NCBI GenBank assembly: GCA_001768515.1
Contig: MEOA01000005.1
Span: forward strand, 38,800-102,799
Reading direction: 5' to 3'
Source of the DNA: Bacteroidetes bacterium GWE2_42_24
Lineage (GTDB): Bacteria; Bacteroidota; Bacteroidia; Bacteroidales; TTA-H9
DNA length: 64,000 nucleotides
In this document: positions 8,405-17,819 of the stretch, one piece after another
How the letters are laid out: each line of letters begins with the position of its first letter
How positions within the stretch are numbered: position 1 is the first letter of the stretch
Notes under the pieces: generated by a model
What the model was told of the DNA's origin: nothing
Database searches by the model: none
Seen by the model: only the letters and a program-made list of their open reading frames with translations
Position numbers and translations under genes: made by a program

Positions 8405-9412
8405 TTAAGATTTATTACTGTTATTCAGTAAGTTTTCAATTTGGCCTGCAAAGTAACTACTTTTTTCGGGAAAATTCAAACTTAATTTCTCAAAAATTTT
8501 AAGTGCCTTCGTTAGATTGCCCTGCGCGACATATATTCGAGCCAGCGTTTCACTGACAATTTCGTCATGGTCAATGTTGCTTTGGTTTACAAACTCATTT
8601 TGATTAAAAAATCCAGCTCTAGGTTTTGACAATTTTGGCTCATCCTCCAAGAACTTATCAATCAGACCAATTTTCCCCGAACGCTCACTCCCTACAGACT
8701 CTTTAGCAAGTAAATCTTCACGCTGTAACAAATCATTTACATCAAAGGGTTTACCACCAGATGAGAATACGGGGCTTAAAGTATGAATCCCAGGCTCGGA
8801 ATCAATCTCAATGGCCTTGCGTATATTCAGTTCCTCTAGTCTTCTGGCAGCCTTCAATTCAGCAAGACGATGATCAATCAGGCTGAGTAATGCATCTTTC
8901 TTGTTCATTCTTACAGCCGATGGCCCATCAAGACCAATCACGGAATCCGATTCTTGTCTCGACTCAATCTCCATATCAGGCATAATCGGCTCTTCAGTAG
9001 AAACATTGTTCTCTTTCAATTCCTCATCAACAAGTTCCTCAACGCTTCCCCTGCCATTTTCTAAATCCAGTTCAGGTTGACTTTCCTGTTCTGATATTGA
9101 CCCAGTGTCTATATCCTCATGAGATTTAGAATCTGATAAAGCTGAATTAACTTTTAAGGATGACTGTAACAAGAAGCGTAACACCTGACGGTCCGTTGCA
9201 TAGGTAGCTGCAATTTTCAGTTGCTTTGCCATATGAACACTACGCTCATTTTGAAGCCCTCGGGCATACACAAGCTGCAATGTCTGGCAATAAGGATATT
9301 GGTCGATCAATTGCGATAGTTTCCACAGTTCATCCGAAGACAGGTGATAGTTACCATTGATAAGCAACAAAAACTCATTACCGGTATTTATATCCATATT
9401 GATCATGGGCAT
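8405..9412 (-). CDS. TPR-like protein of the lptE-secG operon
   Basis: This 335-residue protein is conserved between lptE and secG in many Bacteroidota, to my knowledge without a proven function. The N-terminal 90 residues are helical (LSSDELWKLSQLIDQYPYCQTLQLVYARGL). The middle is acidic and low in complexity. The C terminus carries one clear tetratricopeptide repeat, VSETLARIYVAQGNLTKALKIFEKLSLNFPEK. No signal peptide or membrane segment is seen, so it is probably cytoplasmic. It starts two bases after the lptE stop and ends five bases before the secG start, which supports translational coupling. Confidence 0.8.
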   Translation of the reverse strand: MPMINMDINTGNEFLLLINGNYHLSSDELWKLSQLIDQYPYCQTLQLVYARGLQNERSVHMAKQLKIAATYATDRQVLRFLLQSSLKVNSALSDSKSHEDIDTGSISEQESQPELDLENGRGSVEELVDEELKENNVSTEEPIMPDMEIESRQESDSVIGLDGPSAVRMNKKDALLSLIDHRLAELKAARRLEELNIRKAIEIDSEPGIHTLSPVFSSGGKPFDVNDLLQREDLLAKESVGSERSGKIGLIDKFLEDEPKLSKPRAGFFNQNEFVNQSNIDHDEIVSETLARIYVAQGNLTKALKIFEKLSLNFPEKSSYFAGQIENLLNNSNKS

Positions 9413-9414
9413 AA

Positions 9415-9930
9415 TTACCAGTTAACAACTGCTTTATTGAAAATGTCATCAACAAGTGCTTCAGTGATTGTCGCCACAAGATTATCCTGCACAACATTTA
9501 AATCAAGAGTGCTGCTGTAATCTTCAAACCGCGAAAATGACTGCTCGAAGTTTTGTGTTTCGTCAACATTATTCACAAAGATTACTTTAACTGTAACTGT
9601 TAATCGATACTGGGCAGCAACATCATTGCCTTGTATGGCAGTTGGCGATGCGGTGTAGCCAGTAATATGTCCCTCGATTGAAAGATCTCCCCTTGAATTG
9701 ACAAGATCAAGGCGCGTTTGGCTGGCAAAACGATCACGCAAAGCATCTGTAAGGGTTGAGCTTAATGCAGGGTTAATGAGCGCTGCCTCATTCGAAAAAT
9801 AGCCGATGCTGATAGTCTTTGCCTCCAGCGGAATGGATGCACCAGTAAAAGAATAACTCAGAGAACACCCCTGAAAGAATACGCCAAAAAAGAAGGCAAG
9901 GAAGAATAGAAGGATTGTACGACGATTCAT
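9415..9930 (-). CDS. lptE: LPS-assembly lipoprotein LptE
   Basis: LptE is an outer-membrane lipoprotein that plugs the LptD barrel in lipopolysaccharide export. The 171-residue product has a signal peptide with a lipobox-like end (residues 5-22, FFQGC, with C22 as the lipidated Cys), followed by SYSFTGASIPLEAKTISIGYFSN, which is typical of the Bacteroidota LptE family. The ATG at 9930 is preferred over a TTG at 9957, because the TTG overlaps a perfect -7 promoter element (9955-9962). It is the first gene of the operon lptE, TPR-like gene, secG. Confidence 0.9.
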   Translation of the reverse strand: MNRRTILLFFLAFFFGVFFQGCSLSYSFTGASIPLEAKTISIGYFSNEAALINPALSSTLTDALRDRFASQTRLDLVNSRGDLSIEGHITGYTASPTAIQGNDVAAQYRLTVTVKVIFVNNVDETQNFEQSFSRFEDYSSTLDLNVVQDNLVATITEALVDDIFNKAVVNW

Positions 9931-9954
9931 TATTACCGGAGAATTAATACCCCG

Positions 9955-9962
9955 CAAAGGTA
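9955..9962 (-). promoter_or_regulatory. Bacteroidota -7 promoter element of the lptE operon (TACCTTTG)
   Basis: TACCTTTG on the minus strand is a perfect TAnnTTTG match, 24 bases before the lptE ATG and just past the stop codon of the O-antigen ligase gene. It separates the lptE operon from the polysaccharide cluster and decides the lptE start. Confidence 0.65.
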
Positions 9963-9966
9963 ATGA

Positions 9967-11454
9967 TTAACAAAGATCAGTGGGGATTTCGCTTTCAGAT
10001 GCGTTATCAGCCTCTCCCTTTCTCTCACCGCGGCTGTACACATCAAGCGAGACAAGCATTGCAATAAATGCCCATACTGGCACAGAAAGTTTGTCTGTAT
10101 CAAGAAAATTATTGAGCAGACCATGAACGAAATAGGTAATCAACCCAACAGTAACAGCCAGCGAAACAGCCCTCATCCGCCGATCAGTCAGCTTATGTCT
10201 CAACGAGAGACCATAATACACAACAACAATAACCAGTGCAACAACGATGAGCATACCAGGAATCCCCTGCTCAGACATTGGCCCGATGAACTCACTGTGG
10301 GCATTACCTTTATCCCCGGCATTGGTACTAATAATCGTCTTCTCGCGTGTCATCTGATAAGGCGCATAAACAAACTGATAAGTACCCGGACCCCAGCCAA
10401 GCAATGGGCGCTCTTTGGTTAACCTGAAAGCGGCCTGCCAACGGTTAATTCGCTCAAGATTGGATGCATCTGATGAAATGTTGCTGATAGAACGAACATG
10501 TTCGACAAAATTGGCAGATGAATCTTGCTTATTTTTCTCTAACCGATCAAGTATTTCACGTTGAAAAACACTAAAAACGGTCACTATCGAAGCTATTGCC
10601 AAGAAAATATATTTGAATTTAATCTTAAGCCAAACGGCTATGGCTACTGCCAATCCGGCGAAGCTTCCAATCCAGGCTGCCCGGCTATAACTGAGAAAAA
10701 GTCCAATAAGAAGTAATGTCAGAACTCCCACTCCGGCCAATCTGACATAAAAGCTAAAATCACGATTAAAACTTAACACCAAAGCTGGCGGCAGCATTAG
10801 GGCGAGAATGGCACCATAGGCTGTATGGTCGTTGTAAAAAGGTGTCATAACCGAGTTCCCTATCTCTTCATTGAATCCAAAAGAGGCATGATGTACAGTT
10901 GAATATACAACCACAACGCCAAGCGGTATTAAATAAGCCCAAAAAAAACGCCAGATAAACCGATGATCCCGAAAGAGTAATACTCCCATAAAAAAGAAGG
11001 GAACCACAAACCAAAGTCTCGACAGGAGGTATTTGAATGAAACAATTGGAATTTCACTATTGATACAGGTCAACAGCATCCAGAGAAGCTGGATGAGAAT
11101 GACCACACTTATTGGATGCCTGAGTATCTTCCAGTCATATTGTCGTTCATAAAAAAGTTTTATGAAGAAAATAATCAACAGCCCAAACATCAGCGGCTCG
11201 GAAGGGATACTAACGCCAAACCCTAATTCAGAATCAGCCATATTGATAGCCAGAGGGGTAGAGGCCACAGCCATGATCCAGACAAAATCAAGCGAAAACA
11301 AAAAGAAAAATATAAAAAGAACACCTATGGGAAACAAAAAGCCCCAGTACTTCTGATGAATAATAAGATAGACACTGGCTACCAGATAAATGATAGTAAC
11401 CAGATAAAACCACTTCATGCGAAAGGCAGGAACGATTGATTCCTTAGCAGGCAT
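9967..11454 (-). CDS. O-antigen ligase/polymerase family membrane protein (Wzy/WaaL-like)
   Basis: The 495-residue protein has about eleven hydrophobic segments and the Wzy_C hallmark: a membrane segment with FLSYSRAAWIGSFAGLAVA followed by a large periplasmic loop containing RPLLGWGPGTYQF and a conserved GNAHSEFIGPMSEQGIPG. Such proteins polymerise repeat units or transfer finished glycan chains at the periplasmic face of the inner membrane. The start ATG overlaps the last base of the Wzz-like gene upstream, which supports one operon with the flippase and the two chain-length genes. Polymerase and ligase roles cannot be separated by sequence. Confidence 0.88.
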   Translation of the reverse strand: MPAKESIVPAFRMKWFYLVTIIYLVASVYLIIHQKYWGFLFPIGVLFIFFFLFSLDFVWIMAVASTPLAINMADSELGFGVSIPSEPLMFGLLIIFFIKLFYERQYDWKILRHPISVVILIQLLWMLLTCINSEIPIVSFKYLLSRLWFVVPFFFMGVLLFRDHRFIWRFFWAYLIPLGVVVVYSTVHHASFGFNEEIGNSVMTPFYNDHTAYGAILALMLPPALVLSFNRDFSFYVRLAGVGVLTLLLIGLFLSYSRAAWIGSFAGLAVAIAVWLKIKFKYIFLAIASIVTVFSVFQREILDRLEKNKQDSSANFVEHVRSISNISSDASNLERINRWQAAFRLTKERPLLGWGPGTYQFVYAPYQMTREKTIISTNAGDKGNAHSEFIGPMSEQGIPGMLIVVALVIVVVYYGLSLRHKLTDRRMRAVSLAVTVGLITYFVHGLLNNFLDTDKLSVPVWAFIAMLVSLDVYSRGERKGEADNASESEIPTDLC

Positions 11455-12422
11455 TACTGTTTGCTTGATTTACGGAATGACACTTTTAAAGATGCGTTTT
11501 CCAGAATTCCAATGGTCAGAATTGATAACAATAAAACTGACAAGAGGCTGCCGGCTACAATAATCCACCGGACTGGGGTGGCCTTCTTATCAGGAATATC
11601 TGGCGATGTCACAAGGTTTACATATGAGAATTGACGATCCAGATTCATCTGGGCAATGTCATATTCTTTCTGATAGTCTGAATAAACAAGTGCATCAGCC
11701 TGTAACAGGCTAACAAGATAAACGATCTCTCCTCCTTTTTCCTCGAGGCTTTTTCTAAGCCTGGCCACTTCCGGCGAATTAACGTTGCCTCCACTGGTCT
11801 TCAGAACACCGCGCATTACTTCACGCGACTGCTCATCATAACCAGGGACAAGACCATATTCAACGCCCAACTTAAGCATACGATTTTCAATTGAATCAAT
11901 CTTGATCTTTTTCCTGTCAAGGTGACGCTTATACATCGCGACGACCTCTTCAAACTTATTGTTATGAAGAGATCTGACTTTCAAATTGTAAGCATCAAGG
12001 ATCCCATTAATAATATCACGAGCCAATATAGGATCAGTATCCAGCACCTCTATCATAACGGCTTCATAAGGTGTTTTATTGATCCTGATATTTTTTCCGT
12101 ACTCATAATAAAGGGTTGACCTCCATAACGCATTCAGGGTATCAATCCCGTAATGCCCGATCAGATTAAACCTATTCACCACACTATCACGTATCGATGC
12201 TGACTGCATGATCTGGAGCATTTGCTCAGTTTCACTTTCATCACTGTATGGAGCGACATTTGAAGGGTAAGCGATTGCAAACGACTTGTATCGCGGTGGA
12301 ATAAAATGCTTCCCTGAAAACACCACTGAGAATAACAGTGTTATGCCCAGAATAACAGAAAGGTGTACCTTCCACTTGAGGACAAGTTTTAAAATATTAA
12401 CACTTCTGAAGTAATTTTCCAT
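11454..12422 (-). CDS. Wzz-like polysaccharide chain-length/export protein (second copy)
   Basis: The 322-residue protein has the co-polymerase layout: an N-terminal membrane helix (residues about 20-40, VHLSVILGITLLFSVVF), a periplasmic helical domain with coiled-coil character, and a second membrane helix near the C terminus (WIIVAGSLLSVLLLSILTIGI) after a Pro-containing PDKKATPVRW. It sets the length of surface glycans with the Wzy protein. It has the same organisation as the gene upstream (12488-13561), with shared phrases such as SxxIRDxVxxxxxLxxHYGI. I chose the ATG at 12422; a TTG at 12491 would overlap the upstream gene by four bases. There is no tyrosine kinase domain. Confidence 0.82.
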   Translation of the reverse strand: MENYFRSVNILKLVLKWKVHLSVILGITLLFSVVFSGKHFIPPRYKSFAIAYPSNVAPYSDESETEQMLQIMQSASIRDSVVNRFNLIGHYGIDTLNALWRSTLYYEYGKNIRINKTPYEAVMIEVLDTDPILARDIINGILDAYNLKVRSLHNNKFEEVVAMYKRHLDRKKIKIDSIENRMLKLGVEYGLVPGYDEQSREVMRGVLKTSGGNVNSPEVARLRKSLEEKGGEIVYLVSLLQADALVYSDYQKEYDIAQMNLDRQFSYVNLVTSPDIPDKKATPVRWIIVAGSLLSVLLLSILTIGILENASLKVSFRKSSKQ

Positions 12423-12487
12423 GGATTCAAGATTAACGATAACTAGTTCGGGAATAAGGCTATATAAGTTTTTTAGAGATATCTGAC

Positions 12488-13561
12488 TCAAAAGGTCTTC
12501 AAATGGAAGCGCTTCGTTGATAACTGAGGTCGGGGCTTTTTTTTTTCATTATCCAGACTGAATCTTTCAATACCTGCAGCAACAATAACTGCCAACATAA
12601 AAGTTGAAAGCATTGTAAAAAGAACGATTAGCCAACGAATTGGATAGGACTTTTCCTCGGCTGGATACGCTGTATTTACAACAAATTTTTGGGGAAGACT
12701 TTGGGTGGCATCTACCATTGCCTGATCATATCGCGCCTTGATGAAACTCAGTTGTTTCTTCTCATGCTCAAGTTGATTTCTCAATGACACATAAGCACCA
12801 CCGTATAAGGCTAATATATGGAGTTTATCTTCCAGGGCTTTGATACCAGCTTTATTTGCTTTGGCTATTTCAATAGCCAATTGTTGGTTCATCATCTCTG
12901 ATTGGGTTTCGTAATCATAAACTCCAAGCTTTCGAAGCTCAGTGAGAGAATCCTCCATGGCTTTGATCTCCGATTGCAATTTTAAGTATTCACTTTCAAC
13001 GATATGATAGGCCTGTTGCGCCCGCTCATGCTGCATAAAAGTTTTGGTTGAATCGTACAACATACTGATGTCATTGGCAATATTGGCCGCAACAATAGGA
13101 TCAGCATCATATACAGTAATCTTGATAGCCATATTTTCAGTTCTTCTGAACTCAATATTGGCTGTATATTCATCATACAAGCGGGTTAGAGCACGACGAG
13201 AACTCTTCTCGATGCCGTAATGCTTCATTAAATCATACTTACTAATGACTTTATCACGGATCAGATTTGAATTTAAAATCTGAATCATCTGCTCTGTCTG
13301 TTCCTCAGCACCAAACTCCATAACATCCTGCTGAGGAGTATTAGCCTCATTCAGCAACACCTTTGATATCCCGCTGGTCGAAACAGGATACATTATCACT
13401 ACCGATTTAAACATAGGCTTTATGAACCATGGCGAGGAAAAAACGAACGAAGCAACTAGTGCTAATACCAACACAGAAGCCATTGGCTTTCGCCATCGGT
13501 TAAGGAAGTAAAGCAATGTCAGCGAGTTAAATTCACTGCTGGCATCTAAATCTTCTCTCAT
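12488..13561 (-). CDS. Wzz-like polysaccharide chain-length/export protein (first copy)
   Basis: This 357-residue protein has two membrane helices, near residues 28-47 (MASVLVLALVASFVFSSPWF) and near 310-332, with a periplasmic domain of long helices (residues about 165-265) between them. The C-terminal approach YPIRWLIVLFTMLST matches the Wzz proline-containing second helix. It is a paralogue of the following gene; both carry EQMIQIL or EQMLQIM followed by an IRD segment and HYGI. Together with the Wzx and Wzy genes it forms a Wzy-dependent polysaccharide cluster. Two different chain-length proteins may serve two chain lengths or form mixed rings. That last point is inference. Confidence 0.82.
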   Translation of the reverse strand: MREDLDASSEFNSLTLLYFLNRWRKPMASVLVLALVASFVFSSPWFIKPMFKSVVIMYPVSTSGISKVLLNEANTPQQDVMEFGAEEQTEQMIQILNSNLIRDKVISKYDLMKHYGIEKSSRRALTRLYDEYTANIEFRRTENMAIKITVYDADPIVAANIANDISMLYDSTKTFMQHERAQQAYHIVESEYLKLQSEIKAMEDSLTELRKLGVYDYETQSEMMNQQLAIEIAKANKAGIKALEDKLHILALYGGAYVSLRNQLEHEKKQLSFIKARYDQAMVDATQSLPQKFVVNTAYPAEEKSYPIRWLIVLFTMLSTFMLAVIVAAGIERFSLDNEKKKPRPQLSTKRFHLKTF

Positions 13562-13645
13562 AGAACGGAGTGGTTTATTTCACAAAATGTCAAACGAACG
13601 GCCAAAAGTATAAAAATAAAGCCGAATCACCAACTAGGGTCATTT

Positions 13646-15145
13646 TCAGGTTGTCTGATCATTAACAGGGCGAGGCTGCAAAAGATGAATAAGCAACTTC
13701 AAATCCAACAACTTCAAAGAAAACACAAGAATTAGAATTAAAATTCCGGATATTATAACCGAATACACCCAGCTTAAGGTGGTCGATTTTAATATGGATG
13801 CCATCAAAAAAGCTAATGCAAGAAAAGCTATCAGCCGAACTAAATACCCATAATTGACATTTATTTTAAAAACTTTAATAACCAATACTATCTGGATTGC
13901 AGCCGATATGTATTGCGATACCAAGCTTGCCAACCCAGATCCAAAGGCCATCAGGGAAGGCACAAGTACCAAATTGAGAATGACACTACAGATCATCGAA
14001 AGTGCGGCAGTCAGGTTAAGTTTTAATAGGCTGCCATGAGCTGTCAGCAAGGTTCCCATCACATAACTCGAGGAGATTGCCACAAAGCCAAACATCAGTA
14101 AACCAAACAACCGTGCAGCCTGCTGAATACGTATTACAAAATCTGTTGTGGTTTCTTCGGCATGTAGAGGATAGAGCATTGTCATCACCTCATACCTGAA
14201 GACGAACGATAGAATTGCAACACTTACGCTAAGCACGAAAACCAACGTAAATGACAATTTAAGCATGGGACGGATATCTTGCTTATTTTTCAGCATATTG
14301 GCAAAGAGGGGGAGCAATAGGACCGAAAAAAGATAAGCAACCATATTCACAGCATCAAGAATTCTAAAAGCTGAAGCATAAATCCCAACCTGAGTTTCCC
14401 CCACTCCTTTGGGCAACAAACGCTCTATAAAGACCGAATCAACCCGATTGTAAGATGTCATTAGCAGCACCAGAATTGCATAGGGAAAACTCTTTTTGAC
14501 AATCATCAGGATAAAAGGCCAGTTCCAATTAAGTCTTTTAAATGCCGACTTTCTGATAACAACCACCAATCCGATGATTACAGTTATCAAGTAGGAAACC
14601 GTCTGGGCATAGACAAACCATTCCAGTTTAAAAACCTTCCGTGTCGCCGGATACCAGATCAAAAACCCGAGCAAGAGAATCATAAAAACTCTGTCAAGAA
14701 CCGAGAGGATACTATCTGTCTTAAAAAGTAATAAACCACTGATGTTTGACCGCAGGTAAAGGATGAATGAAAGCAAAAACTGGTTAAATCCTACCACTGC
14801 AAGTAATCTAAGCTGCTGCTGATCATAGCCGATCAGCAAACCGGTAATCATGGTAAAAATAAAGTAAACAACCAACAACAGCAATTTAACAACAAAGATG
14901 TTGGAGAAATGCTTGTGGAGTAAGTGGCTGTTTTGCGCAATGTTGCGAATGTTGAAGTTGGTGATTCCAAGATCGAGGATAATGTTAAAAAGAAACGAAA
15001 AGTTTAAAATTGTAAAATAGAAACCATACGCCTCTGTCCCTACCAAGTTTTGAAATTGCAAATCAATTCCAAAAATCCAGAATGGCTTAATGATCAGATT
15101 AAGAAAAAGTAGAAGTACAAGATTTGTAAGAAACTTTCGTTGCAT
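13646..15145 (-). CDS. Polysaccharide flippase (Wzx/MATE-like)
   Basis: The 499-residue protein has 12-14 predicted membrane helices and the family start (residues 15-45) with KPFWIFGIDLQFQNLVGTEAYG, typical of Bacteroidota oligosaccharide flippases. It moves lipid-linked repeat units across the inner membrane before polymerisation. It is the first gene of the minus-strand cluster, 84 bases before the first Wzz-like gene. A -7-like element (TACATTTG) is seen at 15270-15277, which would give a leader of about 120 bases. The divergent glycosyltransferase at 15348 probably belongs to the same glycan pathway. Confidence 0.88.
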   Translation of the reverse strand: MQRKFLTNLVLLLFLNLIIKPFWIFGIDLQFQNLVGTEAYGFYFTILNFSFLFNIILDLGITNFNIRNIAQNSHLLHKHFSNIFVVKLLLLVVYFIFTMITGLLIGYDQQQLRLLAVVGFNQFLLSFILYLRSNISGLLLFKTDSILSVLDRVFMILLLGFLIWYPATRKVFKLEWFVYAQTVSYLITVIIGLVVVIRKSAFKRLNWNWPFILMIVKKSFPYAILVLLMTSYNRVDSVFIERLLPKGVGETQVGIYASAFRILDAVNMVAYLFSVLLLPLFANMLKNKQDIRPMLKLSFTLVFVLSVSVAILSFVFRYEVMTMLYPLHAEETTTDFVIRIQQAARLFGLLMFGFVAISSSYVMGTLLTAHGSLLKLNLTAALSMICSVILNLVLVPSLMAFGSGLASLVSQYISAAIQIVLVIKVFKINVNYGYLVRLIAFLALAFLMASILKSTTLSWVYSVIISGILILILVFSLKLLDLKLLIHLLQPRPVNDQTT

Positions 15146-15269
15146 CTAAATAACATTTGAACAGAAGAGACATCTGTTTTAAACAGCAACAGACATCCGA
15201 CTAACTTCTTTCAACAAAGATCCCGGACATCCTGCTAATCTGTATGAATTCGGGAAACTAGCCACGCAA

Positions 15270-15277
15270 CAAATGTA
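15270..15277 (-). promoter_or_regulatory. Possible -7 promoter element of the flippase operon (TACATTTG)
   Basis: TACATTTG on the minus strand matches TAnnTTTG in the 202-base divergent region between the flippase and glycosyltransferase genes. The distance to the flippase ATG is 125 bases, longer than at most other sites in the window. Confidence 0.35.
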
Positions 15278-15347
15278 CAATTATTCTGTCTCTGAACAGC
15301 AGTAGCATTTTTGGCCAGAATACCTAAAAACCCAGCTTAAACCCCCA

Positions 15348-16520
15348 ATGTTTCGTATTTTTGAGCTCTCAACAATCATCTCAGCCTTGAACATTGCCAT
15401 TAACACCCGTATGTTACTGAAAGACCGACTTGAAGGAATAGGTTGGTTTACCTATGAATCCTTCATCCGTATAACACAGCAACATCCCGAGCACCAATTC
15501 TACTTCTTATTTGATCGGAAATGGTCACCAGATTTTGTATTTTCTACCAACATCACCCCGATTGTTGTTCCGCCACCGGCACGTCATCCAATCTTAATAA
15601 AGATATGGTATGACATCTGCGTCCCTTTCGTTCTGAAAAAAATAAACGCCGATCTATTTGTTAGTCCCGATGCCATGCTCTCACTCAACACCAGAGTTCC
15701 CACCCTGTTGGTTATTCATGATCTGAATTTTGAACATTATCCCAATGATCTACCCAGGTTCACCGGTAAATTTTATCGTAACCAGACTCCTAAGTTTGCC
15801 GCTCATGCTTCACGGATTGCCACTGTATCGGAATTCTCTAAAAATGATATCGTTGCAAATTACGGAACCGATGGTGACAAAATTGACGTTGTCTACAATG
15901 GAGCCAATGAAAACTTTCACCCTATCGACAACCGGCTTCAGCAGCAGACCCGTCTGCAATACAGTGACGGCATTCCCTATTTTCTTTTTGTCGGCTCACT
16001 CCATCCCCGAAAAAACCTGGCAAACCTCTTCAAGGCCTTTGACATTTATTGTACCCGAAATGCAGGAATCGAAACAAACCTGCTGATTGTAGGAGAGCGA
16101 AGATGGTGGACGAACCAGATACAGGAAGCATACAATTCGATGCTTTACCAAAACAGGGTCAGGTTTACAGGTCGAGTCTCAACCGACAGCCTTCACAAAA
16201 TTGTAGCCTCAGCACTTACTCTAACGTATGTTTCCAACTTCGAGGGCTTCGGAATACCAATCATTGAAGCTTTCAGGTGCGGAACCCCGGTAATCACAAG
16301 CAATGTAACTTCAATGCCAGAGATAGCTGGTGGAGCAGCTTTACTAACCGATCCCTCTTCACCCGAATCAATTTCTGATGCCATGAAACAATTGGCAACC
16401 GATAAGCGTCTAAGAGACGAATTGGTTCAAAAAGGATTGGAGCGGGCTAAAGCTTTCAGCTGGAATCAAACTGCAGATAAGCTATGGGATTCAATGAACA
16501 AAATCACTCAATCACGATAA
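15348..16520 (+). CDS. Glycosyltransferase family 4
   Basis: The 390-residue enzyme is a GT-B retaining glycosyltransferase. The N terminus has INTRMLLKDRLEGIGWFTYE, the acceptor-side signature of this Bacteroidota subgroup. The donor side has FLFVGSLHPRKNLANL near residue 210 and the EX7E motif in FEGFGIPIIEAF near 300 followed by CGTPVITS. It transfers a sugar from a nucleotide donor, probably to the polysaccharide made by the divergent Wzx/Wzz/Wzy genes. The first ATG adds about 14 residues before the usual NIAINTR start; a TTG at 15387 would give the conventional N terminus. The gene is followed after three bases by purD. Confidence 0.88.
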   Translation: MFRIFELSTIISALNIAINTRMLLKDRLEGIGWFTYESFIRITQQHPEHQFYFLFDRKWSPDFVFSTNITPIVVPPPARHPILIKIWYDICVPFVLKKINADLFVSPDAMLSLNTRVPTLLVIHDLNFEHYPNDLPRFTGKFYRNQTPKFAAHASRIATVSEFSKNDIVANYGTDGDKIDVVYNGANENFHPIDNRLQQQTRLQYSDGIPYFLFVGSLHPRKNLANLFKAFDIYCTRNAGIETNLLIVGERRWWTNQIQEAYNSMLYQNRVRFTGRVSTDSLHKIVASALTLTYVSNFEGFGIPIIEAFRCGTPVITSNVTSMPEIAGGAALLTDPSSPESISDAMKQLATDKRLRDELVQKGLERAKAFSWNQTADKLWDSMNKITQSR

Positions 16521-16523
16521 TAA

Positions 16524-17819
16524 ATGAACGTATTGCTTCTTGGTTCAGGTGGCCGCGAAAACGCACTCGCCTGGAAAATTGCGCAAAGCCCTTTATTAGA
16601 CAGGCTTTATATTGCACCTGGTAATCCTGGTACAGCCAGCCTTGGAAAAAACCTCTCACTCAACATTGTCGACTTTGGTCAGGTTGAAGCAGCCGTCATT
16701 GCCTATCAAATTGAACTCCTTGTCATAGGTCCTGAAGCTCCTCTGGTTGCTGGCCTTACAGATTATCTTAAGCATTCTGAAAAAACCCCTGATTTGCTTA
16801 TCGTTGGCCCCGGTGCTATAGGTGCGCAGCTTGAAGGCAGTAAGGACTTTGCAAAATCATTTATGATGCGCCATCAAATTCCTACGGCAGCCTACCAATC
16901 ATTCTATGCTAACCAATTTGCAGAAGCGGTGAATTTTCTGGACACTCTTAATCCCCCATACGTGATCAAAGCCGATGGACTTGCTGCCGGAAAAGGGGTG
17001 GTTATCTGTATCGAAAAACAGGAAGCTATTAACACATTGGATGATATGCTGCTGAAAGGCCGTTTCGGTAAAGCTTCCGGTAAGGTTGTGATTGAGGAAT
17101 TTTTAAATGGCATTGAACTTTCTGTCTTTGTTCTGACCGACGGAAAACAATTTTGCCTGCTCCCTGAGGCCAAAGATTACAAACGAATCGGAGAAGGAGA
17201 CAAAGGCCCTAATACAGGCGGAATGGGTGCCATCTCCCCCGTCCCTTTCGCCAATGAATCATTCTTGAAGAAAGTCATTTCACGTATCATCGAGCCAACT
17301 ATCAATGGATTGGCTGTCGAAAATATTGATTACAAGGGTTTCATTTTTTTTGGCTTAATCAACGTCGACAATAATCCCATGGTGATCGAATACAATGCAA
17401 GAATGGGTGATCCCGAGACTGAAGTTGTCATACCCCGCATCGCTGAAGATATTTTGCCCTTATTAATTGAAACCGCCAAGGGTGAGTTGAAAACTGGCAA
17501 AGTGATGACCGATTCCCGTTATGCCGCAACCGTCATGATGGTGTCAGCAGGTTACCCTGGTGATTATATAAAGGGCAACCCAATTACCATAAAAGGAATA
17601 GATACAACTGACCTTGTATTTCATGCTGGTTCAGCACTACATCCCGCCACCGGGCAATTGGTAACCACCGGTGGCAGGGTACTGGCGGTTACTGCATACG
17701 GCATGAATGTAGAAGATGCTTTCCATAAAGCTTACCAAACGGTTCGAAACATCTCTTTCGAGGGAGCTTACTACAGGCGAGACCTCGGCAAAGACCTCGC
17801 AAATATCTCTGTTGATTAA
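16524..17819 (+). CDS. purD: Phosphoribosylamine-glycine ligase (GARS)
   Basis: PurD joins phosphoribosylamine and glycine with ATP in the second step of purine synthesis. The 431-residue protein has MNVLLLGSGGRENALAWKI at the N terminus, the ATP-grasp segment VIKADGLAAGKGVVI near residue 150, the substrate loop GPNTGGMGAISPVP near 230, and the metal-binding VIEYNARMGDPETEVV near 285. Length and motifs are standard. It begins three bases after the glycosyltransferase stop, so purine synthesis and glycan synthesis genes may be co-transcribed here. Confidence 0.97.
   Translation: MNVLLLGSGGRENALAWKIAQSPLLDRLYIAPGNPGTASLGKNLSLNIVDFGQVEAAVIAYQIELLVIGPEAPLVAGLTDYLKHSEKTPDLLIVGPGAIGAQLEGSKDFAKSFMMRHQIPTAAYQSFYANQFAEAVNFLDTLNPPYVIKADGLAAGKGVVICIEKQEAINTLDDMLLKGRFGKASGKVVIEEFLNGIELSVFVLTDGKQFCLLPEAKDYKRIGEGDKGPNTGGMGAISPVPFANESFLKKVISRIIEPTINGLAVENIDYKGFIFFGLINVDNNPMVIEYNARMGDPETEVVIPRIAEDILPLLIETAKGELKTGKVMTDSRYAATVMMVSAGYPGDYIKGNPITIKGIDTTDLVFHAGSALHPATGQLVTTGGRVLAVTAYGMNVEDAFHKAYQTVRNISFEGAYYRRDLGKDLANISVD

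Noticed and set aside
17716..17811. FemAB-like gene starting at the ATG at 17716 inside purD
   Set aside because: It would overlap purD by about 100 bases and add residues unlike the family. The TTG at 17812 is more likely.
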